Source of the DNA: Corynebacterium sp. MSK008
GTDB lineage: Bacteria; Actinomycetota; Actinomycetes; Mycobacteriales; Mycobacteriaceae
Length of the DNA stretch: 64,000 bases
NCBI RefSeq assembly: GCF_030232585.1
Contig: NZ_JASPJX010000007.1
Location: 1 to 64,000, forward strand
Direction of reading: 5' to 3'
This document shows, piece after piece, positions 45,411 to 56,778 of the stretch. A program made the position numbers and the translations under genes. The notes beneath the pieces are model-generated. The model was not told the DNA's origin. It worked only from the letters and a program-made list of their open reading frames with translations, and made no database searches. The number at the start of each line of letters is the position of its first letter. Position 1 is the stretch's first letter.

Positions 45411-46487
45411 GTGTCGGATGTGGAAAAGACAGAGTTCGAGCTGCCGGAGGGGTTCGCTGCGAAGCCCCCGTCGCCAGTAGACGCCCACGCGCAGGCGGAC
45501 GAGCACGATATTGAGCGCTCGCTGCGCCCGAAGTCGATCAACGAGTTCATCGGTCAACCCAAAGTGCGCGAGCAACTCAACCTGGTGCTCGCGGGCGCTC
45601 GCAGCCGAGGGGTGACCCCGGACCACATCCTGCTGTCTGGCCCGCCCGGTCTGGGAAAGACCACCATGGCCATGATTGTGGCTCAGGAGCTGGGCACCTC
45701 GCTGCGGATGACGTCGGGCCCGGCGCTGGAGCGCGCTGGCGATTTAGCGGCGATGCTGTCCAACCTGATGGAAGGCGATGTGCTTTTCATCGACGAAATC
45801 CACCGCATTGCACGCCCGGCCGAAGAAATGCTGTACATGGCGATGGAGGATTTCCGCATCGACGTGATCGTCGGCAAAGGCCCGGGCGCGACCTCGATCC
45901 CGTTGGAAATCCCGCCGTTTACCCTCGTGGGCGCGACCACGCGCGCGGGCATGCTCACCGGCCCGTTGCGCGACCGCTTCGGGTTCACCGCCCAGATGGA
46001 GTTCTACGACGTTAAGGATCTCACCCAAGTGGTTAGCCGCGCGGCGGACATCCTCGGGGTGCGCATCGACAACGATGCGGCAGTGGAAATCGCCTCGCGT
46101 TCGCGTGGCACGCCGCGCATTGCCAACCGCCTACTTCGGCGTGTGCGCGACTGGGCGGACGTGCACGGCGACGGCCACGTCAACCTTGACGCGGCGCGCT
46201 CGGCGCTGAGTGTTTTCGACGTGGATGAGTTGGGACTGGACCGCCTGGACAGGGCAGTTCTCGACGCGTTGATCCGAGGCCACGGCGGGGGCCCGGTGGG
46301 TGTGGGCACACTCGCCATCGCCGTTGGTGAGGAAGCCGGCACCATCGAGGAGGTGTGCGAGCCTTACCTCGTGCGCGCGGGGTTGATGTCGCGTACCGGG
46401 CGCGGGCGAGTGGCCACCGCCGCGGCGTGGGAGCACCTGGGGCTGCAAGCTCCACCGGAAGCACCGGGGCAAATGTCGCTCTATTAA
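45411..46487 (+). CDS. ruvB: Holliday junction branch-migration ATPase RuvB
   Basis: A 358-aa AAA+ motor. Walker A is [12 protein letters not shown], Walker B is VLFIDEIHR, and the sensor 1 / arginine finger region includes [20 protein letters not shown]. The C-terminal winged helix ends [20 protein letters not shown]. It drives branch migration on RuvA-bound junctions. GTG start at 45411 with GGGGAGG upstream. The last gene of ruvCAB; secD follows after 156 bases without an intervening yajC. Confidence 0.97.
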   Translation: MSDVEKTEFELPEGFAAKPPSPVDAHAQADEHDIERSLRPKSINEFIGQPKVREQLNLVLAGARSRGVTPDHILLSGPPGLGKTTMAMIVAQELGTSLRMTSGPALERAGDLAAMLSNLMEGDVLFIDEIHRIARPAEEMLYMAMEDFRIDVIVGKGPGATSIPLEIPPFTLVGATTRAGMLTGPLRDRFGFTAQMEFYDVKDLTQVVSRAADILGVRIDNDAAVEIASRSRGTPRIANRLLRRVRDWADVHGDGHVNLDAARSALSVFDVDELGLDRLDRAVLDALIRGHGGGPVGVGTLAIAVGEEAGTIEEVCEPYLVRAGLMSRTGRGRVATAAAWEHLGLQAPPEAPGQMSLY

Positions 46488-46643
46488 GGCTGGCGCGGAC
46501 CGGACTGCTGGTTTTGCGGGGCTATGCCGTAGCATGTTCCGTTGTGTCTCCACCGGCACGCCCTTCACTTATGCCTCTTCCCGGGTGTTGTGGGTTCCGG
46601 TGGAGGGGAAAATTGGAGCTCGGAAAGCAGAGGAGTCAGCTCA

Positions 46644-48569
46644 GTGTCCAACAACACTCGGCGGTCCCGCGAAGTGAAGGGAAAGAAGCGCTGGCCCGCT
46701 CGGCTGCTCGCGCTTTTCACCCTCATTGTCATCGGCGTCTACGGCCTAGTCTTTTTCACCGGAAACAAATCCGCCGAGCCGAAGCTCGGCATCGACCTGC
46801 AGGGAGGCACCCGTGTCACCCTTGTGCCGCAGGGCGATGAACCGACGAACGAGCAGCTGCAGGACGCGCGCAACATCCTCGAAAACCGCGTGAACGGCAT
46901 GGGTGTCTCCGGTGCGTCCGTTGTTGTGGACGGAAACACCATCGTCATTGAGGCTGCCGGCGACGACACGGCCGAGATTCGCAACATCGGCCAGACTTCG
47001 CAGCTGTTCTTCCGCCCGGTGCTCGACCCGCCGGCAGCGGATAGCACCAAGATTGACCAGGTCACCTTGGACATGACCAACGAGTGGGTCAAGTACGGCA
47101 TCTTCACCCCGCAGGAGGGCCAGGCGGTGCTCACTCAGATCGCCGCGCGTAAGCAGGCTGCGGAGAAGGAAGCTGAAAAGGCCGCCGAGAACCCGCAGGA
47201 TGAAAGCGGTGAAGGCAAGGACGTCGCCCCGAAGGAAGAGGAAGCACCGGAGGCGCCCAAGGACGTCCCGCAGGTCAGCGCCGAGCCGCTGCCGGAGCCG
47301 AACGGCCCGGTCGAGGCTGCGGAGCGCCGCCAGGAGACGACGGACATGTTGCGCCGCACCCGGCAGTCCACCGATCCGACCGAGCAGTTCGCTGCACTGA
47401 CCCTGATGTCGGCCCGCTGCATGGGCCAGATAACGGACCCGCTGGCCGGCTCCGACAAGGCCGACCTGCCCCTGGTCTCCTGTGACCCCACGACGGGCCA
47501 GCCGCTGCTTCTCGACGAGGTTCCCTTGCTCACCGGCGTTACCGACGCTGACGGCCCGCGCTTGACCGGCGAGCAGATCGACACCAACCGCGCGATCACC
47601 GGCGGCTTCAACCCGCAGTCCAGCCAGATGGAAATCAGCTTCGCTTTCAGCCAGGCCGGCGAGCCCAACGGTTCCGAGACGTGGGCACGCTTGACCAGCG
47701 AGATGTTGCAGAAACAGATCGCCATCACCCTCGACTCCCAGGTGATCTCCGCTCCGGTGATCCAGGGCCCGACCCCGGTTGGCTCCGCCACGTCCATCAC
47801 CGGCAACTTCACGCAAGAGGAGGCCGAAAGCCTCGCCAACAACCTGCGCTACGGCGCGCTGCCGCTGTCGTTTGCCGGTGAGAACGGTGAGCCGGGCGGC
47901 ACCGCGCTGTCCGTGCCGCCGTCGCTGGGCCAGGCATCTCTGAAGGCCGGCCTGTACGCCGGTCTGGTCGGCCTGATCCTGGTTGCTCTGTTCGTCTTCG
48001 CTTACTACCGCCTTTACGGCCTGATCTCCCTGGCTTCGCTCGTCGCCGCCGGTGCGCTCGTCTACGGCACCCTGGTGCTGCTGGGCCGCTGGATCGGCTA
48101 CTCCCTGGACCTGTCCGGCATCGCCGGTTTGGTCATCGGTATCGGTGCCACGGCCGACTCCTTCATCGTCATTTACGAGCGCATCAAGGACGAGGTACGC
48201 AAGGGCAAGACGTTCCGCTCCGCCACCGCGTCCGGTTGGCAGCGGGCGAAGGACACGGTCATTACCGGCAACATGGTCACCCTGATCGGTGCGGTAATCA
48301 TCTACTTCCTTGCCGTCGGCGACGTGAAGGGCTTCGCATTCACCATGGGCCTGACCACCGTCTTCGACCTAGTCGTCACCTTCCTGGTCACCGCGCCGCT
48401 GCTGATCATCGCCTCGCGCAGCAGCTTCTGGTCCAAGCCGTCCGTCAACGGCATGGGCAAGGCGTTTAGGACCGCCGAAGAACGTCGAGCGCAGGCGCAA
48501 GAGGTTGGCCTGCAGGATGACGTCGATAAGCAAACGCTCCAACCGGCCGCAACGATTGAGGAGAACTAG
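46644..48569 (+). CDS. secD: Protein translocase subunit SecD
   Basis: A 641-aa RND-family membrane protein that with SecF uses proton motive force to assist Sec export. An N-terminal membrane helix (about 18-35) is followed by the D1 motif LGIDLQGGTRVTLVP and a large periplasmic domain, with a Lys/Glu/Pro/Ala-rich low-complexity insertion at about residues 172-215 typical of actinobacterial SecD. Five C-terminal helices include GLVIGIGATADSFIVIYERI (D5). GTG 46644 has AGGAG 8 bases upstream. ATG of secF lies 2 bases after its stop. Confidence 0.96.
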   Translation: MSNNTRRSREVKGKKRWPARLLALFTLIVIGVYGLVFFTGNKSAEPKLGIDLQGGTRVTLVPQGDEPTNEQLQDARNILENRVNGMGVSGASVVVDGNTIVIEAAGDDTAEIRNIGQTSQLFFRPVLDPPAADSTKIDQVTLDMTNEWVKYGIFTPQEGQAVLTQIAARKQAAEKEAEKAAENPQDESGEGKDVAPKEEEAPEAPKDVPQVSAEPLPEPNGPVEAAERRQETTDMLRRTRQSTDPTEQFAALTLMSARCMGQITDPLAGSDKADLPLVSCDPTTGQPLLLDEVPLLTGVTDADGPRLTGEQIDTNRAITGGFNPQSSQMEISFAFSQAGEPNGSETWARLTSEMLQKQIAITLDSQVISAPVIQGPTPVGSATSITGNFTQEEAESLANNLRYGALPLSFAGENGEPGGTALSVPPSLGQASLKAGLYAGLVGLILVALFVFAYYRLYGLISLASLVAAGALVYGTLVLLGRWIGYSLDLSGIAGLVIGIGATADSFIVIYERIKDEVRKGKTFRSATASGWQRAKDTVITGNMVTLIGAVIIYFLAVGDVKGFAFTMGLTTVFDLVVTFLVTAPLLIIASRSSFWSKPSVNGMGKAFRTAEERRAQAQEVGLQDDVDKQTLQPAATIEEN

Positions 48570-48571
48570 AT

Positions 48572-49789
48572 ATGTCGAGCACTAAGGCAACTTCGGCACA
48601 CACCTCCGCTGAGGCAGCGGGCGCAGGCGAGACCGCCGCCCCTGTGAAGGCCAAGCGTTCGGCGGAGACGCTGTACGACGGCACCGGCGCCATCGACTTC
48701 GTCGGCCGCCGCAAGCTGTGGTACGGCATCACGTTTGTGCTCGTGGTGATCTCCTTGCTGGCCATGCTCCTTCGCGGCTTCAACATGGGCATCGACTTCG
48801 AGGGCGGCACCAAGATGACCATGCCTGCCGGCGAGCTCGTGGCCGAAGAGGTGGAGGAGACCTTCGTCGATGCGACCGGCGTCACCCCGGAGCTGACCCA
48901 GATTGTCGGCTCCGGCGACACTCGGACGCTGGAGATCAACTCCGGGCACCTCTCGCAGGAGCAGATCGACGCCGCGCGCCAGGCAATCTTCGACGAATAC
49001 CAGATTGAAGACCACACCGGTGAGCCCAGCGCCGACGCAATCGGCGACTCCACGGTTTCCGAGTCCTGGGGCTCCACCATCACTAACCGCATGCTGCTGG
49101 CGATGGCGGTGTTCCTCGTCGCCGCCGCTGTGTACGTGGCGGTGCGCCTGCAGCGCGAGATGGCTGCCGCCGCGATGGCGGCGCTCATTGTGGACGCCGT
49201 GCTGATTGCCGGCATCTACGCACTGTTCGGGCTCGAGATCACCCCGGCGATGATCATCGGTCTGCTCACCGTGCTGACCTTCTCCCTCTACGACACGGTG
49301 ATCGTGTTTGACAAGGTGCGCGAAAACACCTCGGGCGTGCTGGATTCGCGCCGTTCCACGTACGCCGAAGAGGCGAACCTGGCGGTGAACCAGACGGTGA
49401 TGCGTTCCATTTCCACCTCCGTCATTTCCGCGCTACCTATTGTGGCGCTGATGGTCGTGGCCGTGTGGATGCTTGGCGTGGGCACCCTGAAGGATCTCGC
49501 CCTGATCCAGCTCATCGGTGTGGTCGAGGGCATCTTCTCCTCACTGTTTTTGGCGACCCCGCTGCTGGTGAGCCTGGTCAACCGCAAAAAGAAGTACAAG
49601 GACCACAACGCCGCCGTGGAGCGCTACCGTGCCCGTGGCACTGGCGAGCTTGAAGACGAGGCGGCCGAAGAGGTTGTCCAGGAAAAGCGCCAGGTTGCCG
49701 CTCCGGTGCGCCGCGCCGAGGCGTCGGGCGATGCGGCCAACGGTGTCTCCGGGGCAACCGGTTCATCGACCTGGCGTCCGGGTAGGTAG
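48572..49789 (+). CDS. secF: Protein translocase subunit SecF
   Basis: A 405-aa partner of SecD. The first helix (about 52-70) is preceded by IDFVGRRKLWYGITFVLVVI and followed by GIDFEGGTKMTM; the core helices include MIIGLLTVLTFSLYDTVIVFDKVREN. The C-terminal 70 residues are a cytoplasmic charged and Ala-rich tail, longer than in proteobacterial SecF. It directly follows secD and precedes a solute-binding lipoprotein gene, as in mycobacteria. Confidence 0.96.
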   Translation: MSSTKATSAHTSAEAAGAGETAAPVKAKRSAETLYDGTGAIDFVGRRKLWYGITFVLVVISLLAMLLRGFNMGIDFEGGTKMTMPAGELVAEEVEETFVDATGVTPELTQIVGSGDTRTLEINSGHLSQEQIDAARQAIFDEYQIEDHTGEPSADAIGDSTVSESWGSTITNRMLLAMAVFLVAAAVYVAVRLQREMAAAAMAALIVDAVLIAGIYALFGLEITPAMIIGLLTVLTFSLYDTVIVFDKVRENTSGVLDSRRSTYAEEANLAVNQTVMRSISTSVISALPIVALMVVAVWMLGVGTLKDLALIQLIGVVEGIFSSLFLATPLLVSLVNRKKKYKDHNAAVERYRARGTGELEDEAAEEVVQEKRQVAAPVRRAEASGDAANGVSGATGSSTWRPGR

Positions 49790-49802
49790 ACGGCGGCAAA
49801 CC

Positions 49803-51425
49803 ATGGCAGGACGTTTCACCCGCGTAGTAGCCACAGTCGCTGCAGCGGCGCTCAGCTGTATCGCACTTTCCGCGTGTGGCGCAGGCGATTACGAGGAAGA
49901 CCAGTCGAAGAAGCTGTTCGGCTACCAGGTGCTCGGCGAGCTGCGCACCACAAACGCTGGCACGCTGGACGGCGCAACGGATTTGGCCGAGCTGCTCTCC
50001 GTGCGCCTGTATCCGGGCGTGTATGTGCCGGGACCGAGCGGGCAGATGATTCCGAACACGGATTTGGTGACCACGCAGGTGCTGCCGGGGGACCAACGCA
50101 AGGTGATCTACACACTTTCCGACGCCGCGGTGTTTTCCGACGGCACACCGGTGACCTGCTCCGACTTCCTGCTCACCTTCACCGCGGGGCACTACCCGGG
50201 CATGTTCGGATCCCACATGCCCCTGTTTGACGACACGGAGGAGCTGTCCTGCACCCCCGGGTCCAAGGAATTCACGCTCACCTTCAAGGAAGGCCGGGGG
50301 GCCCGCTGGCGCGGACTGTTTGACGCCGGAACCGTCCTGCCGGCCCATGCCGTTGCTGCCAAGCTGGACAAGAGCATCGAAGAGCTCGACAGCGATCTGC
50401 AGTCCAACGATTTCTCCCGCCTCAAGCCAATCGGCGATGTGTGGCGCCACGGATTTAGCCTTGCCGAGTTCGATCCTGAACTGCAGGTGTCTTTCGGCCC
50501 GTTCCAGATCGCGGAGGTGGGGCAGCGCGGTGAAGTGACGCTGGTGGCCAACGAACACTACTACGGCGACGCGCCGCAAACCCCGGAGATGGTGGTCTGG
50601 CCCGGCTCCGCCGATTCCGGCGAGCTGTCCGGGGACGAAGCGTTGCGCATCGGCGACCTGCGAGAGACGTCTCCGGCTTGGCACGACGTCGACGCCGAGG
50701 GCAACCGCCTCAACGTAGATACGCAAATTGGTGAGCTCACGGAGGCGTTAACGTTCCCGGAGGTCGGGACGTGGGCGATTCACGAGAACCGACAAGCGTT
50801 TGCCAAGTGCGTGGACCCGCGTGCCGTCGCGAAGGCTTCCAGCGACGTCGCTGGCATCGAGGTGCCGGTTGCGCCGCTGCACGTGCTGCAACACGCGGAC
50901 CCGTTGGCGGGCCGTGTCAAGGACGTTGCGGCACCGAACCTCGAGGTGGACATTGAGGGAGCTTCCGCGCTTTCCGGCACCGAGATCCGGATCGGTTACC
51001 CGTACCCGGACGCGCGGTTTGCCGCCATGGTGGAATCCATCCGCCGCACGTGCGAGCCCGCCGGCATCACCGTCACGGACGTGACAGAGGGCGGAAAAAC
51101 CCTCGCGGACCTGCCTCGGGCCGAGTACGACGAATGGGGCAACGAGACCTGGACCGAGGGCGCGGCCGACGTCATCCTCCATGCCACCGACCCGATGCGG
51201 GAGTTCCCGTCCGCCAACAACCGCGCCCAGGAACTCGGAGCCCTTCGCGCGCAGGAAGGGCATCTGTGGAAGCAGCTGCCGTCCATTCCGCTGGCCGCGC
51301 AGCCCCGCACCTTCGCCGTCGACGGCGCAGTGCGTAACGTGGTGCCGTACACAGGTCTTGCCGGCATTGGCTGGAACATGGACCGGTGGCAGCTGAACGC
51401 AGAGACAACCCCGGCCGAAAAGTAA
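49803..51425 (+). CDS. Family 5 extracellular solute-binding lipoprotein (peptide-type)
   Basis: A 540-aa lipoprotein. The signal peptide ends in the lipobox LSAC (C25). The body is the OppA/DppA-type periplasmic-binding fold with [40 protein letters not shown] and [16 protein letters not shown]. No permease or ATPase genes are adjacent. The homologue at the same place between secF and apt is Rv2585c in mycobacteria and the dciAE gene in corynebacteria. The transported ligand is not known. ATG 49803 is used; upstream frame overlaps the secF tail. Confidence 0.88.
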   Translation: MAGRFTRVVATVAAAALSCIALSACGAGDYEEDQSKKLFGYQVLGELRTTNAGTLDGATDLAELLSVRLYPGVYVPGPSGQMIPNTDLVTTQVLPGDQRKVIYTLSDAAVFSDGTPVTCSDFLLTFTAGHYPGMFGSHMPLFDDTEELSCTPGSKEFTLTFKEGRGARWRGLFDAGTVLPAHAVAAKLDKSIEELDSDLQSNDFSRLKPIGDVWRHGFSLAEFDPELQVSFGPFQIAEVGQRGEVTLVANEHYYGDAPQTPEMVVWPGSADSGELSGDEALRIGDLRETSPAWHDVDAEGNRLNVDTQIGELTEALTFPEVGTWAIHENRQAFAKCVDPRAVAKASSDVAGIEVPVAPLHVLQHADPLAGRVKDVAAPNLEVDIEGASALSGTEIRIGYPYPDARFAAMVESIRRTCEPAGITVTDVTEGGKTLADLPRAEYDEWGNETWTEGAADVILHATDPMREFPSANNRAQELGALRAQEGHLWKQLPSIPLAAQPRTFAVDGAVRNVVPYTGLAGIGWNMDRWQLNAETTPAEK

Positions 51426-51442
51426 GAGGAGAATCCAAACCA

Positions 51443-52018
51443 ATGGCCCCCACACCTATCGACGGCAACCGCTACGCCACCGCCGGTGACGCCCTGAAGG
51501 ACAAGATCCGCCAAGTGCAAGACTTCCCGGAAGAGGGCGTCCTGTTCGAAGACCTCACACCGGTGCTCGCGGACCCGGCGGCGCTGAACATCGTCATCGC
51601 GGAAATGGCGACCGCCAGCCGCAAGCTCGGCGCCGACCTTGTCGGCGGTTTGGACGCGCGCGGTTTCCTGCTCGGTTCGGCAGTGGCGTATGAGCTCGGC
51701 ACCGGTATCTTGGCCATCCGCAAGAAGGGCAAGCTGCCGCCGCCGGTGATCACGCAAGAGTACACCACCGAGTACAGCTCCGCTGCGCTTGAGATTCCGG
51801 CGGACGGCATGGACATCTCCGGCAAGAGCATCGTGCTTGTGGACGACGTGCTTGCCACCGGCGGCACTCTCGTCGCCGCCCGCGATCTGATCGAGCGCGC
51901 CGGCGGTACCGTCGCGGGGTATGTGGTTGTGCTTGAGGTGCCGGGCCTCGGCGGGCGCGGCAAGCTTGGCGACGCTCCGCTGGTGGTCCTCGGCGAAGAG
52001 CACCCCGATAAGGCGTAG
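51443..52018 (+). CDS. apt: Adenine phosphoribosyltransferase
   Basis: A 191-aa purine salvage enzyme making AMP from adenine and PRPP. The PRPP-binding motif [16 protein letters not shown] is at about residues 131-146, with [20 protein letters not shown] and [11 protein letters not shown] typical of Apt. ATG 51443 with AGAGGAGA upstream is chosen. It lies directly upstream of rel, an association that is highly conserved and links purine pools to ppGpp synthesis. Confidence 0.95.
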   Translation: MAPTPIDGNRYATAGDALKDKIRQVQDFPEEGVLFEDLTPVLADPAALNIVIAEMATASRKLGADLVGGLDARGFLLGSAVAYELGTGILAIRKKGKLPPPVITQEYTTEYSSAALEIPADGMDISGKSIVLVDDVLATGGTLVAARDLIERAGGTVAGYVVVLEVPGLGGRGKLGDAPLVVLGEEHPDKA

Positions 52019-52065
52019 TATTACGTCTTTAGTCGCTGGAGAAGTTCTGGAATCGGAGGCTGGGA

Positions 52066-54342
52066 ATGACTGACAAGCCGGTGAAGAGGACAGGCCCCTC
52101 CGTGCGCAGCATGTCTGCCCGGCTAGCGCGCTCGTTGACAGGCAACAGCCGCTCCAAGACAAACCCAGTGCTGGACCCGTTGCTGTCGCTTCACCGCAAG
52201 TTCCACCCGAAGGCAGACGCGGAGCTACTCGACCGCGCCTACTCCACCGCGGAGCGCCTGCACGAGGGCGTGTTCCGCAAGTCGGGCGATCCGTACATCA
52301 CCCACCCGCTGGCGGTGGCGACCATCTGTGCCGAAATTGGCATGGACACCACCACGCTGGTGGCGGCGCTGTTGCACGACACGGTGGAGGACACCGATTA
52401 CTCGTTGGACGACCTCACCAGCGATTTCGGGCCCGAGGTAGCCAAGCTGGTCAATGGCGTGACCAAGCTGGACAAGGTTGCCCTCGGAGCAGCCGCGGAG
52501 GCGGAGACGATCCGCAAGATGATCGTGGCCATGGCGGAAGATCCGCGCGTGCTGGTGATCAAGGTGGCGGACCGCCTGCACAACATGCGCACGATGCGCT
52601 TTTTGCCGCCGGAGAAGCAGGCGAAGAAGGCGCAGGAGACACTTGACGTCATCGCCCCGCTGGCGCACCGCTTGGGCATGGCGAGCGTGAAGTGGGAACT
52701 GGAAGACCTCGCCTTCGCCATCCTGCAGCCGAAGAAGTACGAGGAGATCGTGCGCATGGTTGCGGACCACGCGCCGTCGCGGGACAGGGCGCTGCGGGAG
52801 ATCACCGAGGTGCTGCAGCGCGAGCTCGCCTCCAACGGCATCACAGCTGAGGTGATGGGCCGCCCGAAGCACTACTGGTCCATTTACCAGAAGATGTCCG
52901 TGCGGGGCCACGACTTCAACGAAATCTTCGATCTGGTGGGCATGCGCGTGCTGGTGGACACCGTCAACGACTGCTACGCGGCCATTGGCGTGGTCCACTC
53001 CCTGTATTCCGTGATGCCGGGCCGGTTCAAGGACTACATCTCCAACCCGCGTTTCGGTGTGTACCAGTCGCTGCACACGACTGTGATGACGCAGACGGGC
53101 CGCCCGCTCGAGGTGCAGGTGCGCACCCACGAGATGCACTACAACGCTGAGTTCGGCGTTGCGGCGCACTGGCGTTACAAGGAGACGAAAGGCTCGCACA
53201 AGGGCGACCAGTCCGAGGTGGACCAGATGGCGTGGATGCGCCAGCTGCTGGATTGGCAGAAGGAGGCCGCGGACCCGAACGAGTTCCTGGATTCTCTGCG
53301 CTACGACCTGACCAGCCAGCAGATCTTCGCCTTCACCCCGAAGGGCGACGTGGTGGACCTGCCTGCGGGGTCCACCCCGGTGGACTTCGCGTACGCGGTG
53401 CACACCGAGGTCGGCCACCGCTGCATCGGCGCCAAAGTCAACGGCAAGCTGGTCACGCTGGAAACCGAGCTCAAGTCCGGCGACCGGGTGGAGATTTTCA
53501 CCTCCAAGGACCAGAACGCGGGCCCGTCGCGCGATTGGCAGGACTTTGTTGTCTCCCCGCGCGCGAAGGCGAAGATCCGCCAGTGGTTTGCCAAGGAGCG
53601 CCGCGAAGAACAGCTCGAGGCCGGCCGCGACGCGCTCGCCGCAGAGGTGCAACGCGGCGGGCTGCCCATGCACCGCCTGTTCACCAACGAGTCCATGCGC
53701 CAGGTGGCAACGCGGCTGCACTACCAGGACGTGGACGCGCTGTACACCGCTATCGGTGCCGGCAACGTTTCCTCCCAGCACGTCGCGCACCTGCTCATGG
53801 ACATGTTCGGCGGCGACGACGATGCCGTCGATGCGCTCACCGCGCGCACGCCGATGTCGGCGCTGGTGCGTCCGCAGGCCAGCGGCGATGGTCCCGCGAT
53901 CCTGGTGGAGGGCAGCCCGGATGTGATGGCGAAGCTGGCCAAGTGTTGCCAGCCTGTGCCCGGCGACGCGATCTTCGGTTTTGTCACCCGCGGCGGGGGA
54001 GTGTCGGTGCACCGCACGGATTGCACGAACGCCAACAAGCTCAAGGACGAGCCGGAGCGCCTGGTGGACGTCGAATGGGCGAACCAACGCTCGCACAAGA
54101 GCGCGTCGCGAGCCACCATCCAGCTGGAGGCGCTGGACCGCAACGGCCTGCTCACGGAAACCACCGGGGTGCTCTCGGAGGCGAAGCTGCCCATTCTGGC
54201 CATGTCGTCCCAGGCGGGCGACGACCGCATCGCCACGATCCGTTTGACCATCGAGGTCTCCGACATCAAGCAGCTCGGTTCCATCATGAACCAGATCCGC
54301 AACATTGAGGGCATCTTCGATGTCTATCGCGTGACTGCTTAA
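52066..54342 (+). CDS. rel: Bifunctional (p)ppGpp synthetase/hydrolase
   Basis: A 758-aa long RelA/SpoT homologue. The HD hydrolase domain has H80 and HD at 104-105 ([10 protein letters not shown]), and the synthetase domain has [12 protein letters not shown] and [20 protein letters not shown]. The TGS domain ([20 protein letters not shown]), zinc-finger-like/helical region ([20 protein letters not shown]) and C-terminal ACT domain are all complete. Both catalytic centres look intact, so it should make and degrade the alarmone. Preceded by apt. Confidence 0.97.
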   Translation: MTDKPVKRTGPSVRSMSARLARSLTGNSRSKTNPVLDPLLSLHRKFHPKADAELLDRAYSTAERLHEGVFRKSGDPYITHPLAVATICAEIGMDTTTLVAALLHDTVEDTDYSLDDLTSDFGPEVAKLVNGVTKLDKVALGAAAEAETIRKMIVAMAEDPRVLVIKVADRLHNMRTMRFLPPEKQAKKAQETLDVIAPLAHRLGMASVKWELEDLAFAILQPKKYEEIVRMVADHAPSRDRALREITEVLQRELASNGITAEVMGRPKHYWSIYQKMSVRGHDFNEIFDLVGMRVLVDTVNDCYAAIGVVHSLYSVMPGRFKDYISNPRFGVYQSLHTTVMTQTGRPLEVQVRTHEMHYNAEFGVAAHWRYKETKGSHKGDQSEVDQMAWMRQLLDWQKEAADPNEFLDSLRYDLTSQQIFAFTPKGDVVDLPAGSTPVDFAYAVHTEVGHRCIGAKVNGKLVTLETELKSGDRVEIFTSKDQNAGPSRDWQDFVVSPRAKAKIRQWFAKERREEQLEAGRDALAAEVQRGGLPMHRLFTNESMRQVATRLHYQDVDALYTAIGAGNVSSQHVAHLLMDMFGGDDDAVDALTARTPMSALVRPQASGDGPAILVEGSPDVMAKLAKCCQPVPGDAIFGFVTRGGGVSVHRTDCTNANKLKDEPERLVDVEWANQRSHKSASRATIQLEALDRNGLLTETTGVLSEAKLPILAMSSQAGDDRIATIRLTIEVSDIKQLGSIMNQIRNIEGIFDVYRVTA

Positions 54343-54527
54343 CGACGACCAAAGGTTGCCCACGCCCTCCTCTTAGCCGGCGCCCAGGTTTCCGGCAGAT
54401 GAAATGTTGGTGCACGGAAGGTTATTTCCGCAGCAAAATAGTTTGTGCACCGCGGAGTTGCTCTGCGAGGATGTGGAATTCGGGATACAAGGGAGGGACA
54501 CTACCCCGCATATTTGAGGAGTCCCCC

Positions 54528-56669
54528 GTGTTTGATTTCCGTCGCGCTGGCGCCCTGATCGCCGCAACCACCACGACCGCTGTGGTGCTCACCGCAGCAC
54601 CGTTCGCCGCAGCCGCTGAGGCTGACCAGGTCACCATCAACGTCGCCAACATCACCGACTTCCACGGTCGCCTGAAGTACAACCCGTCCACGACCACGGT
54701 GAAGGACGCCGCAGGCAACCCGGTCCTCGACGAGAATGGCAAGGAAGTCAAGGAAATCACCCCGAAGGCCGGCGACGAGATGGGTGCCGCCAATGTCGCG
54801 GGCATCATGAACTACCTGCGTGAGCAGAACCCGAACACCATCGTCACCACCTCGGGTGACAACCAGGGTGGATCCGCCTTCATCTCGTTCATCTCCGACG
54901 ACAAGTACACGATGGACTTCATCAACGCCATCGGCACCGATGGTTCTGCCGTGGGCAACCACGAGTTCGACAAGGGCTACAAGGACCTGATCGACCGCAT
55001 CGTCCCGGGCACCAACGACAAGCAGCTCGGCGCCAACATCTTCGTCGACGGCAAGCAGGCCGTGGATCCGTACACCATCGTGGAGAAAGACGGCGTGAAG
55101 GTTGCGCTGGTCGGCACGACCTCCAACCTCACCCCGGAAAAGTCCAGCCCGGCCAACGTTGCAGGTGTCGAGTTCACCGATTCCGCCGAGCAGGTCAACG
55201 TCGAGGCGAAGAAGATTAAGGAGTCCGGCAAGGCCGACCTGGTCATCGCGCTCATCCACGACCCGGCCCACACAAGCGCGCCGAAGCTCAACCCTGAGTA
55301 CGTCGACTTCATCTTCGGCGGCGACGACCACATCAAGCGCCTCGAGCTCGATCGCGACGGCAAGGTCCCCTATGCGCAGTCCCACGAGTACGGCAAGGTC
55401 GTCACCGACATCGCCATCACGTACGACACCGCGACGAAGGAGATCGTCGACGTCGACGGTCGCCAGATCGACGCCACCCACCTCGAGGAGCTCGGCATTA
55501 CCCCGGACCCGGAGGTTGAGAAGATCGTCGAGGAGGCCGACAAGATTGCCAAGGACCTCGGCCAGAGGGTCGTCGCCAACATCGCCGCCGACTTCAAGCG
55601 TGGCTCCAACCCGGAGGACAAGCCGGGCTCGAACCGTGGCACCGAGTCCACCGCGAACAACATGCTGGCACAGTCCGCCGTCGCTGCGCTGTCCGCTTTC
55701 CTCGATACTGAGATCGACTTCGGCGTCATGAACGCCGGTGGCGTCCGCGCTGACCTCTCCAAGGGCGACGTGACCTACGAGCAGGCTGCCAATGTCCAGC
55801 CGTTCGGCAATAACATCGCCGTTGCAACCCTGTCCGGCGCCGCTATCAAGGAAGCCCTGGAGAACCAGTGGCAGACCCCGGAGGCCACTGAGAAGTCCGG
55901 TCGCCCGCGCCTAGACATGGGCCTGTCCGACAACGTGTCCTACACCTACAACCCGAACGCTGAGCGCGGTAACCGCATCCTGGACATCCAGATCAACGGC
56001 GAGTCGGTGGATCCGGAGAAGGACTACACCGTCGCGGCTTCGACCTTCCTGCTCGACGGCGGCGACGCACTGATCAACGCCGACGAGGTCCACAACCGCA
56101 ACGATGTGGGCTACAACGATCTGCAGGCCTTCGTGGACTACCTGCAGACTGGCGACGCTACCGTCCGCGCCGGCCAAAAGGACGTCGGCGTGGTGCTCCC
56201 GGAGGGCGGCCTGAAGGCCGGCCAGAAGAACATCATCGAGCTGACATCCCTGAGCTACTCCTCCGAGGGCGAGGCGCAGGCTGAGACCGTCACCGCGAAG
56301 GTGGCCGAGGCAACGGCTACCGCCAACGTTGACAATGCTGTCACGGATGCTGACAACGGCTTCGGCGAGCAGGGCCGCGCAAAGGTCGAGCTGGAGATCC
56401 CGGCTGGCGTTTCTGGCGAGCAGACCCTGGAGATTACCACCGACGCAGGCACCAAGGTGTCCCTGCCGGTGACCGTCGCTCAGGCCGACAAGCCGGCTGA
56501 GGACAACGGCAAGGACAAGCCGGCAAAGGAGAACGGCTCCTCTGATGCTCCGATCGGTGTCATCCTCGGTGTGATCGCCGCTGTCCTGGCGCTGCTGCTC
56601 CCGCTGGCACTGGCATTCCCGATCGACTCCGTGCTCGGCCCGATCGCGCTGCTGAACAACAACAAGTAG
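54528..56669 (+). CDS. Secreted bifunctional metallophosphatase / 5'-nucleotidase (UshA-like)
   Basis: A 713-aa exported enzyme with GTG 54528 and GAGGAG upstream. The signal peptide ends at about AAA|EADQ (residue 33). The calcineurin-like domain has TDFHGR, SGDNQGGS, VGNHEFDKG, LIHDPAH and FIFGGDDH; in the last motif the usual GHxH appears as GDDH. The 5'-nucleotidase C-terminal domain begins near GTESTANNMLAQ and includes VMNAGGVRADL and ASTFLLDGGD. A Lys/Glu/Asp spacer leads to a C-terminal hydrophobic helix (about 680-700) that probably anchors it. The 185 bases upstream hold GTGCAC palindromes and a CGGAA/TTCCG dyad but no gene. Confidence 0.9.
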   Translation: MFDFRRAGALIAATTTTAVVLTAAPFAAAAEADQVTINVANITDFHGRLKYNPSTTTVKDAAGNPVLDENGKEVKEITPKAGDEMGAANVAGIMNYLREQNPNTIVTTSGDNQGGSAFISFISDDKYTMDFINAIGTDGSAVGNHEFDKGYKDLIDRIVPGTNDKQLGANIFVDGKQAVDPYTIVEKDGVKVALVGTTSNLTPEKSSPANVAGVEFTDSAEQVNVEAKKIKESGKADLVIALIHDPAHTSAPKLNPEYVDFIFGGDDHIKRLELDRDGKVPYAQSHEYGKVVTDIAITYDTATKEIVDVDGRQIDATHLEELGITPDPEVEKIVEEADKIAKDLGQRVVANIAADFKRGSNPEDKPGSNRGTESTANNMLAQSAVAALSAFLDTEIDFGVMNAGGVRADLSKGDVTYEQAANVQPFGNNIAVATLSGAAIKEALENQWQTPEATEKSGRPRLDMGLSDNVSYTYNPNAERGNRILDIQINGESVDPEKDYTVAASTFLLDGGDALINADEVHNRNDVGYNDLQAFVDYLQTGDATVRAGQKDVGVVLPEGGLKAGQKNIIELTSLSYSSEGEAQAETVTAKVAEATATANVDNAVTDADNGFGEQGRAKVELEIPAGVSGEQTLEITTDAGTKVSLPVTVAQADKPAEDNGKDKPAKENGSSDAPIGVILGVIAAVLALLLPLALAFPIDSVLGPIALLNNNK

Positions 56670-56778
56670 GACGGGCACGATCCTGACCTGATAGAGGCTG
56701 CACGCGACAACGCCGCCGTTTCCTCGCAAGGGGGAGCGGCGGCGTCGTCGGTGCGGTCGTCGGGCTGGAACGAAAAAG

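Noticed and set aside
46644..48569. Foreign insertion in SecD because of the Lys/Glu/Pro-rich stretch
   Set aside because: Low-complexity insertions at this place are normal in actinobacterial SecD and the frame is uninterrupted.
52225..54363. 712-codon open frame antisense to rel
   Set aside because: It is the complementary-frame shadow of a high-GC gene whose plus strand encodes all known Rel domains; the antisense product is His/Arg/Val-rich with no family features or ribosome site.
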